Of a stretch of DNA of 64,000 bases, positions 44,725 through 55,183 are shown piece by piece. The translations under genes were made by a program, and so were the position numbers. The stretch's first letter is position 1; every line of letters begins with the position of its first letter. Source of the DNA: Nonlabens sp. Ci31 (GTDB lineage Bacteria; Bacteroidota; Bacteroidia; Flavobacteriales; Flavobacteriaceae); assembly GCF_012974865.1 (NCBI RefSeq), contig NZ_CP043633.1, forward strand, positions 3,345,501 through 3,409,500. Direction: 5' to 3'. The notes under the pieces are model-generated. The model had not been told where the DNA came from. It searched no databases and saw only the letters and a program-made list of their open reading frames with translations.

Positions 44725-47700
44725 TTATTTTTCAGCTGCTTCTTTTATTAATTTCTCTTTTTCATCTTCTTCTCGTCTTGCCTTTTTTTCTTCAGCAACT
44801 ACAGTTTTTTTAAATAGGTTTTTAAACTCGTTGAATTCTTTACTAAATACCAATGCAATACCACTGACGATCAACTGTCCATCCACCACATTATCATACT
44901 GATTCCTGCGAAAACCTTTTAATCGCCATTGCCCAGCTTCAGTAAGAAGGTACTCTATACTTACATTACCTATTGCTGGAGCTTGCTCTCCATTTTGCGG
45001 ACTGCCTTGAATAGCTACTTCACTACCTACACTCACAATTAAGCGATCATCCATTAATTTCTTGCTCGCGGTAACATCGAGTTGTGTTCTTTGTTGACCA
45101 TCGCCGCTTTGATAGTCCGTATAACTATCCAGACCAAAATTTAAATCAATCCCAGAATTACCCAACAATTTACCACCAAATTGATTGAGTTGATCACTCA
45201 AAGCTTGGTTTAAATTATCACTAACTATGGTTGCTGTTCCTCCATTAGTTCCATCAGAACCACTGGTTGGAAAAAATTTATTCAATACCAATAGAGAAAA
45301 TACTTGTTTGTTCAATTCTTGATCTTGGGTATTGAGTTGTTGCAATCTGCCGTTTACCTGACCGCCTATAGCTCCTTGCTCCTCCTCTGGAAGGTTTATT
45401 TGAAAGCTGATTTCTGGTTGTAACAACTCGCCATCTACATTTAAGTACACTAAAAACGGCAACACTTGACGGAATCTATTTTTGTCAGTAATATCTGCTC
45501 CACTAGTTTGACTTGCCATTAATGCGCTTGCACTAGTTTCCACTTTATAGATAGCACTCACATCCAAATTAGCATCAAAAGGATCTCCTGACCAGGTCAC
45601 ACTTCCTCCTTTGGCAAGCTCAAATCGTCTGGATACAATATCGTACAAATTGAGTTGGTAATACCCATCTGCTATTTCATATCGCCCAGCAAGAGTCATT
45701 CTTCCATTAGGAGTCATTCGAAATTTAAGATCCCCTGTTCCAGAAACTTGTAATTGATCTCTTGTAGTTGGATCAATGATAATAGTGACTTTAGCATCAT
45801 CTTTAATCTTAAAATTTACTGTTATGTCAAAGCCTGTAAGTGTTGCCGTTTCCTCTTCTGTTTGGGTTAAAATGGCCTCTGGATTTTGTTTGTTTACAAA
45901 TTGTACAATTCCATCGCGCTGCACCACATCTAGTTCTGTCGCAGGAACTACATAGGTAATATCAGTAACCTCTTTTACGGTCAAGTCTATATCCACCACA
46001 GGTACATCTAGATTTCCAGTTATAGCGGCCTTGGCGTCAAATGTTGCTTGACCATAATACAATTCGTTATCTTTATTGGTACTATTTATGGCGGTAAAAT
46101 CCTTTGCAGTAAGCTTTAGATCAAAGGTTGGAACTAATAAATTATCGGTTCCTATTTTTCCATCTACCGTAAATATATCTCCCTGCGCATCGGCTATATG
46201 AAGTTTATTCATAGTGATTCCAGAGTTATCAACTTTTATCTCTTCATCTTTAAAAGTGAAACTTGTATTTAACATAGAAACACTTGCAGCCGCTTTATCA
46301 AATCTTAAAACCCCTTTGTATTTAGGGTTTGCAGTAGTTCCAGCTATTTTAAACGCTCCGTTTATAGAACCTGTTCCTTCCTTGAGAAAATCTGAAGAAA
46401 AACCTGTAATCGTACTCATATTGATTCTATTGACATCTAAGTCAAAATCCAGGTCTGCTGCCTTTTCATCGGTTTTATAATAGCCCGCTAAAACCACATC
46501 CACAGCATCGCCTTTGACACTGATCGCAGTGTTATATATTGATCCATCCTCTGTTTTCGCATTGATTTTCAACCTTCCCAAAGGAATTTCTAAAGCGTGC
46601 AAATCGACTATTTCAAGATCTGCTAAGAATCCTGTAGTTCCATAGATATCCTCTAAAATAAGTTCACCATTAACCTCTCCAGAAGCAAGTTTTTCATCAG
46701 GATTTAAGAAACTCAATAAAGCTTGTAATCTAAAGTTTCTTAAAAGCAAGGCGATATGATCTTTATCGGTTGTAGGCCTATCGCTTCTTAACTCGATACT
46801 TTGTGCTCCATTAGTCAGTTTAAAATCTTTGAATGCAATCCTATTTTCTCTTATAGCAATCTCATTGCTTTCTGGAATGATCCATGGTTTCTTGTTCAGG
46901 ATCAGGTCATTTAGTGAAAGATTAAAAATAAGGTCTTCTATTCCGTTGCTGTCTCGCTTTCGCGAAAGCGTGCTCGCAAAATGGAGGAGTCGTTCCTCTT
47001 CATCATAAGAGGTGAAATCAAGATTCAGCTTGTTTTCTGAGACGATTCCTGTCAAAGCTGTTCGTTTAATCGTTATAGGTCCCGCTTCTATTTTATTGAA
47101 GCCCAGTTGAAAGGTTAGGTTTTGTGTATCAGATTCTGAGGAAATAAACAAACTATCAACCTCACTATCGGCATATTTGAGATAAGGCACCGCTATATCA
47201 CTATCAAGTCTGCGGTCTTTTTCATTAAAATCCATCCTAAAAATTACGGGATCCAGTGCTTGCAATTCAGGAAGTATCACGTCTCTCAATATGGGTGCTG
47301 GAGTAATTTTACCCGTAATCTGCAAGACTACTGGGGATAGGGAGTCTGTTTTAATGCTGTTAGTTAGGTACTTATTTATATGACGTTTTAAAGCTTTACC
47401 TATATTTTGCGGATCTGAATTAGATCTCAGTTGTAAATCGAGCATTTTGTTTTTCAGATCTAAGGAAGTCGAATCTGGCTTTACAAAAACATCGACGTTT
47501 AGGGTGCCTAATAAATAGGATTGCTCATCAAAAACGGCAATTCCATCAGCTACCTTAGTGTTGATTTTATAACCCGCTGCATCTCCTTCATAATTCACAT
47601 CTATTTTTCCAGCAGCTTTTAGGTTTTTGGAACTCATACTAAAAGCTTTTAAATCTGCACCAGTGATATCTATAGTTGCTTGTGACTTAACACTCTCTTT

Positions 47701-49776
47701 TTCTAATTGAACAGCTGCATAAAGCGCTATATTGATGTTATCATCTTTAAATTTGGAAGAAAAACTTCCATCCCCATTCTTTATACTTCCTTGGAGAGGA
47801 ATATTTTTTAATGGATAGTCGTTATAAGCAAACTCTAGGATCTTCCCGTTTATAGAAGCATCTAGGGAACTGAGGTCACTACCACTTCCCTGAGTTTTTA
47901 ACTGCAAGCTTAAACGACCGATACCTTGCATACGGAGCATTTTAGAAAGCTGTAATTCATTTACTTGTAGTTGAGCATCATATTTTAATTGATCAGAATT
48001 GCTAAAACTACCGTCCAGCATCAGGGAACCATAACTGGTTTGCAAGCTTGATTTAGTCATTACGCGATTAAGAGTTCCAGAAACGCTTGAAATTAATTGT
48101 GCTGTTTCTGGTAATGTGATCCCTAAATCTTCTTCTTTAATAAATGCGAGAATGCTGTTTCTATTTGTTGTAGCAATAAGTTCAGGCAAGTTGAAGTACA
48201 GTTGTTCTACATTAGTGATGTGCTGTAATGTCCCATTTGCTGTAATGGATGTACTCGCTCCCCATGTCACTTCAAACTTTTCTAGCCTAAGGTTTTCACT
48301 GCTTCCTCTAGCAGTAATCTTACCTTTTAAAGGTTTTTGAGCTAGTTTAGAAAAGTATTCATTAGTGGCTAGATCTGGTTGAAAAGTATACATCTCCTTT
48401 AAATCAAAGCTATAGAAAGGCAAGGCAATATCTAGTTGTAATGCTTCCGGATTATTGATCAATGCATTGATACTTGTATAGCCTAGTGAAATGTTTCCCT
48501 TAAGCGAGCTTTTATTTACACTGGTTACCAGATTACTAATATTAAGGTCTGTGTCAGACGCTTTTAATTTTCCTTTTAATTGGTGCAGTCGCAAACCAGC
48601 GTTTACATATACCGATGCACTATCTATTACTACTGCCGCATTTTTATCAGCTAATTTGAAGTCGTGCAATTCTACATGAATACCTGTCAGCAAAACAGCA
48701 TCTGATTGAAACTGTGAGGCATGAGGCTGTGCGCCATTAAGAGCGTATAAAAATCTATTGTTTTTTAGCGTCAGCTTTTCTAAACCTATTTTCATATCTG
48801 GCCATTCATATATGATAAGCTCATCAGAAGCTGAAGATGCTACATCATCCATCATTACCTCCATATTGCTGTCATTTAGGTTAAGGTAGGATACAAGAAT
48901 ATCGCTATTTTGAATATCTGCTTTGGGTATAGAGGTTTCTAATACTCCAAAATCTGTACGGATCACGATTCCGTCGGGCTCGGAATTGTAGTTGATTTTC
49001 ACACTGTCCAGTCGTATTTTATGTGCTATAAGTAATGGCAGTGGCCATTCTTTAGTAAGGCTGGTGTCTTTATGCGGGTTGGAAGCTGCAGTCGCTTTAG
49101 CGAAAGCGGTAACCATATCCTTTTCATAGTTGATAACAGCATTTCTCAGAGTTAGAGTCTCTAGATCAATAAGCATTTTATCGAGATCCAATTCATTCAT
49201 TTCAACTAACAACTCGTCAAATTTTGCTATGGCGTCCATTTTACCCACCTCATCCTGATACATAATATCAAAATTAGTCAGTTGAATAGTGCCTATTTTA
49301 AAATTCATAGGCTCACTTGCGGTGGTGTCCGGAGCGGTTGAAAAGGCATCGACAAGGAATTGATAGTTGAATCCATCTATAGTGTCTGTTCTTTTAACTC
49401 GTGCAGTAAGTCCATCCCATGAGACATCGTCAATTTCAAAGCCAGTTCCTTTAATAAGTGGTAATAACGGAATATTAGCCTCTAAACTGCGAGAGTAAAG
49501 CAAGGTGTCATTTTTTAAATCCCCCAGATACAATCCATCTACTTTTATATGACCATCAAATGTGATGAATGCACTTTCCAGCTGTACTTCTGTTCCCGTT
49601 TTATCTTTTACATAGGAGACTGCCTGATTGATGATGATGCTTTGTCCCCAAGGACTTCGTATGAACAGGAGGAGCAATATCGAGAGAATTAAAAGGCTAA
49701 GTAGCACGCGTGCTATCCTGCGCAACCATTTATACTTCTTAGTTTTCTTTTTTATTTTAACTTCTTCTTGTGTCAA
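44725..49776 (-). CDS. tamB: Translocation and assembly module protein TamB
   Basis: 1683 residues, one of the largest genes here. A single N-terminal signal anchor (about 20-42, WLRRIARVLLSLLILSILLLLFI) is followed by a very long region of repeated beta-strands characteristic of TamB/AsmA-like bridges, and a C-terminal DUF490 domain (about 1200-1600, with LNVDGELLQPEISFQINLPEEEQG). It is expected to span the periplasm from the inner membrane to TamL, forming a hydrophobic groove. It ends with a lysine/glutamate-rich tail. Two copies of the iterated palindrome lie inside. First gene of the tamB-tamL operon. Confidence 0.93.
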   Translation of the reverse strand: MTQEEVKIKKKTKKYKWLRRIARVLLSLLILSILLLLFIRSPWGQSIIINQAVSYVKDKTGTEVQLESAFITFDGHIKVDGLYLGDLKNDTLLYSRSLEANIPLLPLIKGTGFEIDDVSWDGLTARVKRTDTIDGFNYQFLVDAFSTAPDTTASEPMNFKIGTIQLTNFDIMYQDEVGKMDAIAKFDELLVEMNELDLDKMLIDLETLTLRNAVINYEKDMVTAFAKATAASNPHKDTSLTKEWPLPLLIAHKIRLDSVKINYNSEPDGIVIRTDFGVLETSIPKADIQNSDILVSYLNLNDSNMEVMMDDVASSASDELIIYEWPDMKIGLEKLTLKNNRFLYALNGAQPHASQFQSDAVLLTGIHVELHDFKLADKNAAVVIDSASVYVNAGLRLHQLKGKLKASDTDLNISNLVTSVNKSSLKGNISLGYTSINALINNPEALQLDIALPFYSFDLKEMYTFQPDLATNEYFSKLAQKPLKGKITARGSSENLRLEKFEVTWGASTSITANGTLQHITNVEQLYFNLPELIATTNRNSILAFIKEEDLGITLPETAQLISSVSGTLNRVMTKSSLQTSYGSLMLDGSFSNSDQLKYDAQLQVNELQLSKMLRMQGIGRLSLQLKTQGSGSDLSSLDASINGKILEFAYNDYPLKNIPLQGSIKNGDGSFSSKFKDDNINIALYAAVQLEKESVKSQATIDITGADLKAFSMSSKNLKAAGKIDVNYEGDAAGYKINTKVADGIAVFDEQSYLLGTLNVDVFVKPDSTSLDLKNKMLDLQLRSNSDPQNIGKALKRHINKYLTNSIKTDSLSPVVLQITGKITPAPILRDVILPELQALDPVIFRMDFNEKDRRLDSDIAVPYLKYADSEVDSLFISSESDTQNLTFQLGFNKIEAGPITIKRTALTGIVSENKLNLDFTSYDEEERLLHFASTLSRKRDSNGIEDLIFNLSLNDLILNKKPWIIPESNEIAIRENRIAFKDFKLTNGAQSIELRSDRPTTDKDHIALLLRNFRLQALLSFLNPDEKLASGEVNGELILEDIYGTTGFLADLEIVDLHALEIPLGRLKINAKTEDGSIYNTAISVKGDAVDVVLAGYYKTDEKAADLDFDLDVNRINMSTITGFSSDFLKEGTGSINGAFKIAGTTANPKYKGVLRFDKAAASVSMLNTSFTFKDEEIKVDNSGITMNKLHIADAQGDIFTVDGKIGTDNLLVPTFDLKLTAKDFTAINSTNKDNELYYGQATFDAKAAITGNLDVPVVDIDLTVKEVTDITYVVPATELDVVQRDGIVQFVNKQNPEAILTQTEEETATLTGFDITVNFKIKDDAKVTIIIDPTTRDQLQVSGTGDLKFRMTPNGRMTLAGRYEIADGYYQLNLYDIVSRRFELAKGGSVTWSGDPFDANLDVSAIYKVETSASALMASQTSGADITDKNRFRQVLPFLVYLNVDGELLQPEISFQINLPEEEQGAIGGQVNGRLQQLNTQDQELNKQVFSLLVLNKFFPTSGSDGTNGGTATIVSDNLNQALSDQLNQFGGKLLGNSGIDLNFGLDSYTDYQSGDGQQRTQLDVTASKKLMDDRLIVSVGSEVAIQGSPQNGEQAPAIGNVSIEYLLTEAGQWRLKGFRRNQYDNVVDGQLIVSGIALVFSKEFNEFKNLFKKTVVAEEKKARREEDEKEKLIKEAAEK
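46955..46970. repeat. Iterated palindrome, copy 8 (coding, in tamB)
   Basis: Perfect CGCTTTCGCGAAAGCG, encoding Leu-Ser-Arg-Lys-Arg in tamB. Confidence 0.85.
49093..49108. repeat. Iterated palindrome, copy 9 (one mismatch, coding, in tamB)
   Basis: CGCTTTAGCGAAAGCG, one base off the perfect palindrome, encoding Ala-Phe-Ala-Lys-Ala in tamB. Confidence 0.75.
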
Positions 49777-49998
49777 GTTCTAGTGCAGTAATTTCTATAT
49801 TAAGCTAACTTACAATTTGATAAATATTCAATAAATTAACAGAATTACAGTAGGTAAATTTCTGTTAATATTATTTAATTAGAGTTATTTTATAATTTTG
49901 GCAAAAGAGCTGAAATGACTTGAACTTGTCTAAAAATGGATTCGTTAGGAATGCTATAAAAAAGTTCCTTCCTCATAGTTGAATAGCAGCCTTAGTAA

Positions 49999-50967
49999 CT
50001 AGACCCTTTTTTCCATCCAAGCAGACACGTTGGTCTCTATACGTGAAATAATATCTGAGGTATTTGCTTTTTCAAAAGTTTTACCTGTAATATTTTCGTA
50101 AAGCTCTATGTAGCGATCGCTCACTGATGTGATGTATTCATCAGTCATTTCAGGTACTTTTTGACCTTTAAGCCCTTGAAAATCATTGGCAATTAACCAC
50201 TGGCGTACAAATTCCTTGCTCAATTGTTTTTGAGATTCTCCTTTATCTTGGCGCTCTTGATAACCGTCTGCGTAGAAATACCTAGAAGAATCTGGTGTAT
50301 GAATTTCATCTATAAGGACTATTTTTCCTTCTTTTGTTTTACCAAATTCATACTTCGTATCCACGAGAATCAATCCGCGTTTTGCGGCCAGTTCTGTACC
50401 TCGTTGAAACAAGGCTTTGGTATATTGTTCTAAAACTTCATAATCGGCTTTAGAAACTATGCTTTTTGAAATAATATCTTCTCTAGAAATATCTTCATCG
50501 TGATCGCCCATTTCTGCTTTGGTAGCTGGGGTAATGATGGGAGTTGGAAATGGATCATTTTCCTTCATTCCTTCTGGCATAGAGACACCACAGAGGGTTC
50601 TTTTACCAGCTTTGTATTCTCGTGCAGCGTGACCAGACATATAACCACGTATCACCATTTCTACTTTAAACGGCTCACAAAGGTGACCTATAGCCACATT
50701 AGGATCTGGCGTAGCAATTAACCAATTAGGAACAATATCTTGAGTTGCCGCCATCATTTGAGTGGCAATCTGATTTAGAATTTGTCCTTTATATGGGATC
50801 CCTTTAGGCATCACCACGTCAAAAGCGCTTAAACGATCACTGGCAATCATCACCAATAACTCATTGTTGATGTTATAAACTTCTCTTACTTTCCCTTTGT
50901 AAATACTCTTTTGACCTGGAAAATTAAAATTAGTATCAGTAATAGTTGCTGGAAGTTGTGTGGACAT
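49999..50967 (-). CDS. purC: Phosphoribosylaminoimidazole-succinocarboxamide (SAICAR) synthase
   Basis: 322 residues. PurC joins aspartate to CAIR using ATP in purine synthesis. The ATP-binding start [57 protein letters not shown], and the C-terminal [29 protein letters not shown] and KEFVRQWL blocks are all present. The length is that of the long-form enzyme of bacteria such as Bacteroidetes. It is on the minus strand, downstream of the TonB-type protein and separated from it by a repeat-bearing 261-bp spacer. Confidence 0.97.
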   Translation of the reverse strand: MSTQLPATITDTNFNFPGQKSIYKGKVREVYNINNELLVMIASDRLSAFDVVMPKGIPYKGQILNQIATQMMAATQDIVPNWLIATPDPNVAIGHLCEPFKVEMVIRGYMSGHAAREYKAGKRTLCGVSMPEGMKENDPFPTPIITPATKAEMGDHDEDISREDIISKSIVSKADYEVLEQYTKALFQRGTELAAKRGLILVDTKYEFGKTKEGKIVLIDEIHTPDSSRYFYADGYQERQDKGESQKQLSKEFVRQWLIANDFQGLKGQKVPEMTDEYITSVSDRYIELYENITGKTFEKANTSDIISRIETNVSAWMEKRV

Positions 50968-51084
50968 TTTAACGAATTTATTCTTAGAACAAATTTCTAC
51001 AATTTCATTGAATATGTGGGATGTATTACTCTTTTTTTCTTCAAGTTATCTACCAGATATAAGCAATGGTGTTTGTGGATGTTT

Positions 51085-51117
51085 CACTTTCTTTTTTCTT
51101 TTCGAAAAAAGAAAGTG
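51085..51117. repeat. Perfect 14-bp inverted repeat with 5-base loop
   Basis: CACTTTCTTTTTTC pairs with GAAAAAAGAAAGTG around TTTTC. It is located between the TonB-type gene and purC and directly precedes the dispersed repeat at 51118. Confidence 0.8.
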
Positions 51118-51150
51118 ATGCCGCACTCGTTGCGGTATGGAAGCGAGATA
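51118..51150. repeat. Dispersed repeat, copy 2 (ATGCCGCACTCG...)
   Basis: Resembles 35418-35450 and includes a perfect CCGCA/TGCGG inverted repeat. Confidence 0.5.
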
Positions 51151-51228
51151 TCAATAACTATAAAGAACATATAAGCCGGTACTTAACCACCGCAGCAAAT
51201 AGCACCTGGTCCTACTTGTTTTAAATTA

Positions 51229-53943
51229 TTACAAACTATATACCACTCTAAAAGTCACAAAACGTGGCTGTATAAAAGTCTCTGAAGTAAATGCCGATAT
51301 ATTATTCACTCTGTTGGTTACCTGAGATGCGATATTCAGAAGATTTGTCGCATTAATTTCATATTCAAATTTGGCATCTCGATCTTTTCTATAAGAAAGT
51401 CTGGCATCCCAATTTTGAAAGGATTGTGACTGTCCATTACCTATATTTTGATTGGTATAAGAATAGTTGGTTCTAAAAGTTACAGACTTCCAAATATAAG
51501 CATCTACATCTATAGAAGGAGATGTGGTGATAAACTGCGTTTTACGACCACCTTGATTGTTATCATTAATGCTGTATCGGTAACTTAGAGTCACATTAGG
51601 AGCTACTTTAAAATTCGTACGTATGCTAGGCGTATAAGATTGTGTATAGCCTTCATTTACGGAACGCTGATCCTGTATAAATTGATTGAACTTGCTGTAA
51701 TTAAGACCCGCATTAAAACTTGCTCTTACTTTTCCAAAAGTACGTTGTATACGTCCAGAAATATTAGCGTTTTCATCTGCAAAAGCAGAATTTAAAAATG
51801 TGTTGGTTCTGATAACACTTTCAAAATCTGTCGAACTTCTTATCTGATCTATATTATTAGAATAAGAAGCTCTAGCAAATACGTTGGTATAATTAAAGAG
51901 GTTAAAGCTGCTATAGATCAAGTTCACATTATGAGATAACGCATTTTGTAAGTCTGGCGTACCAGATTGTATGCTGTTAAAACTATTCAAAACAAGACCT
52001 TGCGCGAGTCTGGTAACATCTGTAAATTGATTACGCATGTCATATCTCAAAGTAAGGGACTCACTTTTCTTGAATTGAATACGTGTTTCCAAATCTGGTA
52101 GCAACCTTAAAAAGTTATCTTTAAAAGTTTCACCAAATTGAGTATTCTTATTGCCATATGCGTGTAAAGAAAATCCTGGAGTTATCGTAAACTTCCCCGT
52201 TTTCCATCGGTAATGAGCACCTAAATAAAAATCTGTAAAGTTATACTGTGTATCGTTTACAGCAAGTCCATTATTAATGGTAGGTGTAGGATTAAAAGTT
52301 GTTCCATCGTTTAAAAACTGAAATAGGTTGGAGTTAAATTCTTGACTACTCAGAATCGTTCCTAACGTAAAATTCAAGTTGCTTCTAGGATTTAAAATAT
52401 GAAAATAATCTACTTTAGCATCCAGCTGGTTGGATTTGATACGTCTATTTTGACCTATGTTGTAAGTATCTAAATTAGGGTTCAATCCTAAATTATCTGC
52501 GGTAGCATCATACTCATCTGCTCCAGTTGGATCATTTTCTAATATGGCGTTGTAAAACGGATTTTCGTTTTTAAGAAGGTGTTGTGCTTCTAGTGAAAAA
52601 ATATTGTCTTCATCTAATGTATAATAATACTTAAGACTTTGATTGATATTATAAGGAGTGACTTCTTCTGCCTGATTTGTATTACCAATAATAGAAGAGA
52701 AGAGATTCTGTCGCTGCCTATCGTTTGAAATACGACCTAAAACATCATATTCCAATTGATTACTAAAATTAGGTTGATAGGAAGCGCTTAATTTTACCAG
52801 CCCTTGATTAGAACGTTCGTTATTGTTTTGCTCTGTAAGCTCATCAGGAATACCTAAATCTTCATTGGTATACTGAACAAAACTAGTTTCTTTAGAAGCA
52901 ATCTGGCTGCTGTTAAAGATGACAAATCCACTTAAATCTAAAGTTGGGTTTGCAGCATAACTAAAATTTGCTGAAGCCAATTGATTTTCAATTTCAACGG
53001 CATTATTTTGATTAGTTAAAAAATTAAGACTGTTATCTCCTAAATTAATATCAGTTCCACTGCTCCTACTAGGAGATCTAAAACCACCACCAAAATTCCG
53101 AATATCTCTTCTGGTTAATGCTAGTTCTCCAGTATTGTTCAAATCACCTATAAAATTGATGCTGTATTTAGGAGTATAGTAAAATAATTTAGGCTGTAAT
53201 AAATAGAGTTCTTTATCAGGAGCACTTCCGGCACCCACCGTAACATCACCAAACCAGAAGTTTTCTTTTCCTTCTTTGAGCTTGATGTTGAGCGCTACGT
53301 TATCTTGATTATTGGTCACTCCACGTAACTGGCCTACCTCAGAATAATTACGCAGTACTTGAATTTTGTCCACTGCTTTAGCAGGGATGTTTTTTGAAGC
53401 TAATTTGGTGTCGCCGTCAAAGAAATCCTTCCCATTTACCATGAGTTTATTGACTACTTTCCCTTCTACTTCTATTTGTCCATCCTCATTGATTTCCACA
53501 CCTGGAAGGTTGGCTAGAATATCTTCTAATTTTCTTTCTGATCCATTTTGAAAAGAATCTGCATTGTAAGTAACCGTATCTCCTTTTATGGTTACTGGCA
53601 TTTCATAAATGAGCTCAATAGCGTCTAAAGAGTTTTCTGCATATAAGGTATAATCTTTTGTAATATCAACTTCTTTAACAACAAGAGACTCTTCAAGAGT
53701 TTTCATCGCAACATAACTGATTTGTATCTTATAAGTGACGTTCTTTTTTAAAGATAAAGAGTACTTACCTAAGTCATTAGTAACTCCGTAGGACTCTAGT
53801 GCCTTTGTTTCTTGATTAAAGGCTACAATACTAGCGAGTTCTAGCGGTTGTTTTAAACTGTCTCTAACAACTCCTTGCAATTTAACTTGAGCAAAGGAAA
53901 AATTTGCTGCTATTAAAAGCAGTAAAAAACATATTTTCTTCAT
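51229..53943 (-). CDS. TonB-dependent receptor-like outer-membrane protein with carboxypeptidase-like regulatory domain
   Basis: 904 residues. Signal peptide (1-18), then a carboxypeptidase-regulatory-like fold (KLQGVVRDSLKQPLELASIVAFN, about 20-105), a plug-like domain (RKLEDILANLPGVEINEDGQIEVEGKVVNKLMVNGKDFF, about 135-230) and a long beta-barrel ending TFRVVYSL. This is the TonB-type receptor-like class that often has a GLPGLI partner, here found 48 bp upstream on the same strand. The substrate is unknown; the pair probably handles a cell-surface peptide or protein. Confidence 0.9.
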   Translation of the reverse strand: MKKICFLLLLIAANFSFAQVKLQGVVRDSLKQPLELASIVAFNQETKALESYGVTNDLGKYSLSLKKNVTYKIQISYVAMKTLEESLVVKEVDITKDYTLYAENSLDAIELIYEMPVTIKGDTVTYNADSFQNGSERKLEDILANLPGVEINEDGQIEVEGKVVNKLMVNGKDFFDGDTKLASKNIPAKAVDKIQVLRNYSEVGQLRGVTNNQDNVALNIKLKEGKENFWFGDVTVGAGSAPDKELYLLQPKLFYYTPKYSINFIGDLNNTGELALTRRDIRNFGGGFRSPSRSSGTDINLGDNSLNFLTNQNNAVEIENQLASANFSYAANPTLDLSGFVIFNSSQIASKETSFVQYTNEDLGIPDELTEQNNNERSNQGLVKLSASYQPNFSNQLEYDVLGRISNDRQRQNLFSSIIGNTNQAEEVTPYNINQSLKYYYTLDEDNIFSLEAQHLLKNENPFYNAILENDPTGADEYDATADNLGLNPNLDTYNIGQNRRIKSNQLDAKVDYFHILNPRSNLNFTLGTILSSQEFNSNLFQFLNDGTTFNPTPTINNGLAVNDTQYNFTDFYLGAHYRWKTGKFTITPGFSLHAYGNKNTQFGETFKDNFLRLLPDLETRIQFKKSESLTLRYDMRNQFTDVTRLAQGLVLNSFNSIQSGTPDLQNALSHNVNLIYSSFNLFNYTNVFARASYSNNIDQIRSSTDFESVIRTNTFLNSAFADENANISGRIQRTFGKVRASFNAGLNYSKFNQFIQDQRSVNEGYTQSYTPSIRTNFKVAPNVTLSYRYSINDNNQGGRKTQFITTSPSIDVDAYIWKSVTFRTNYSYTNQNIGNGQSQSFQNWDARLSYRKDRDAKFEYEINATNLLNIASQVTNRVNNISAFTSETFIQPRFVTFRVVYSL

Positions 53944-53990
53944 TATAGGTAATCCTTGAAATGGAAATAAAAAAGCTGTAATTGTTCTTC

Positions 53991-54854
53991 TTAACCTCTT
54001 CTTCTTCCTCGGTTATTTCTCATCTCCATCATTTTACCTACAATAGTCTCCTTATAAGACACTTTAGTAATTTCTTTTCCATTATCAGGAGCTTCTATTT
54101 CAATTTTCTCTTTTGGATTCATCACGATTTTTGTACATAACATGGTCGTATCTCCTGCACTTACTTCTAATATAAGTCCTGGTAACCCCCAGTATTCTGC
54201 AGGGCCGTGACCTACTGGTATTTGAAGAGTATACCATGCTTCCACTTTAGTAGATGGTATTTCTTCTATTTCAATTGTTTCTGTAGTTACTGAATCACCT
54301 TCGGTAGCTGCGGGCTTTTCTTCACTTTCTTCATTGTTGTTTGTTATTTCACTCCAAGAAAATGAATACCATGTCAACTCTGTATTAGGAATGATCGCCG
54401 TAGCTTTAAAACACATGTACTTTCCTATTTGTTTGGTTTCAGAGCCCAATTTCCAATCTATAGCAGCAAGCTTGTCTTTTACTAGAAATTGCTTGCCATA
54501 AAACTCTTGGCTTTGTACCAGTTCATTTTTCTTTACGTTCTTGTATTGTTCTCCTGCTGCAAAATTATTACCCCATGAGTCAGTCGCTCCAGACATAGCG
54601 TCTAACTTTTCCTTTTCATCAAAAACAGATTCTTCTTTATTGAAGTTTAAGACATAAGTCTTTTCAAGTCTATTTTTTAAACGTGATTGCATTTGTTTCT
54701 TTTGTTCTTCACTCATCCTAGCACCCCAAGTTCCCAAATCCATTCTGGTTTTAGAAATATATACCGCTTGACCTTGAAATTCTTGAACTTCAAGTTGAGA
54801 TGGAAAAAGAAATAGAGAAGCGACTACGCTAACTAAAAAAATAATAGATTTCAT
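53991..54854 (-). CDS. GLPGLI-family protein
   Basis: 287 residues from the ATG at 54854 (MKSIIFLVSVVASLFLFPSQ, signal peptide). The name-giving motif reads YWGLPGLILEVSAGDTTMLCTK (about 225-245). The rest is beta-rich with a low-complexity glutamate stretch (NNEESEEKP) and ends RNNRGRRRG. The frame extends to an ATG at 55004, but a -7 box lies inside that extension 28 bp before 54854 and the extension has no similarity, so the shorter start is used. The family is secreted, of unknown role, and typically next to a TonB-type receptor, as here. Confidence 0.88.
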   Translation of the reverse strand: MKSIIFLVSVVASLFLFPSQLEVQEFQGQAVYISKTRMDLGTWGARMSEEQKKQMQSRLKNRLEKTYVLNFNKEESVFDEKEKLDAMSGATDSWGNNFAAGEQYKNVKKNELVQSQEFYGKQFLVKDKLAAIDWKLGSETKQIGKYMCFKATAIIPNTELTWYSFSWSEITNNNEESEEKPAATEGDSVTTETIEIEEIPSTKVEAWYTLQIPVGHGPAEYWGLPGLILEVSAGDTTMLCTKIVMNPKEKIEIEAPDNGKEITKVSYKETIVGKMMEMRNNRGRRRG

Positions 54855-55183
54855 TATAGTGGTTATTAGATCATTGTTTGTCAAAAATATACAAACACTA
54901 AACACGATTGGACTATTTCTCAAAACATTAACAGACCTATTACAATAATAAAAAACAAAAGATCTACGATTTACCAATCCTAATCTTGGAAATAATCTTT
55001 CCACTTGGAGCGCTGATACTTGTTACATAATTGTTTTAAAGAAGAAAACAGGAACTCTTTCGCTTTCTTAGCATGCCAGCCTTTAGGCAAGGCGAGAAAA
55101 CTGACACATCAAAATAATAAAAGTAAAATTCAAAATTACTTAAAAGCGATTAGCGATGGCATTCTATAAAGAATCACATTAAT
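54855..55183. other. Intergenic region between the GLPGLI gene and phoH, no gene seen
   Basis: AT-rich spacer on the leader side of the GLPGLI gene. Apart from the -7 box at 54882-54889, nothing is seen. Confidence 0.5.
54882..54889 (-). promoter_or_regulatory. Candidate -7 box of the GLPGLI gene
   Basis: TATTTTTG on the minus strand, a TAnnTTTG match. No well-placed -33 was found. Confidence 0.4.

Noticed and set aside
54855..55004. Longer N-terminus for the GLPGLI protein (start 55004)
   Set aside because: A good signal peptide starts at 54854 and a -7 promoter box lies inside the extension.
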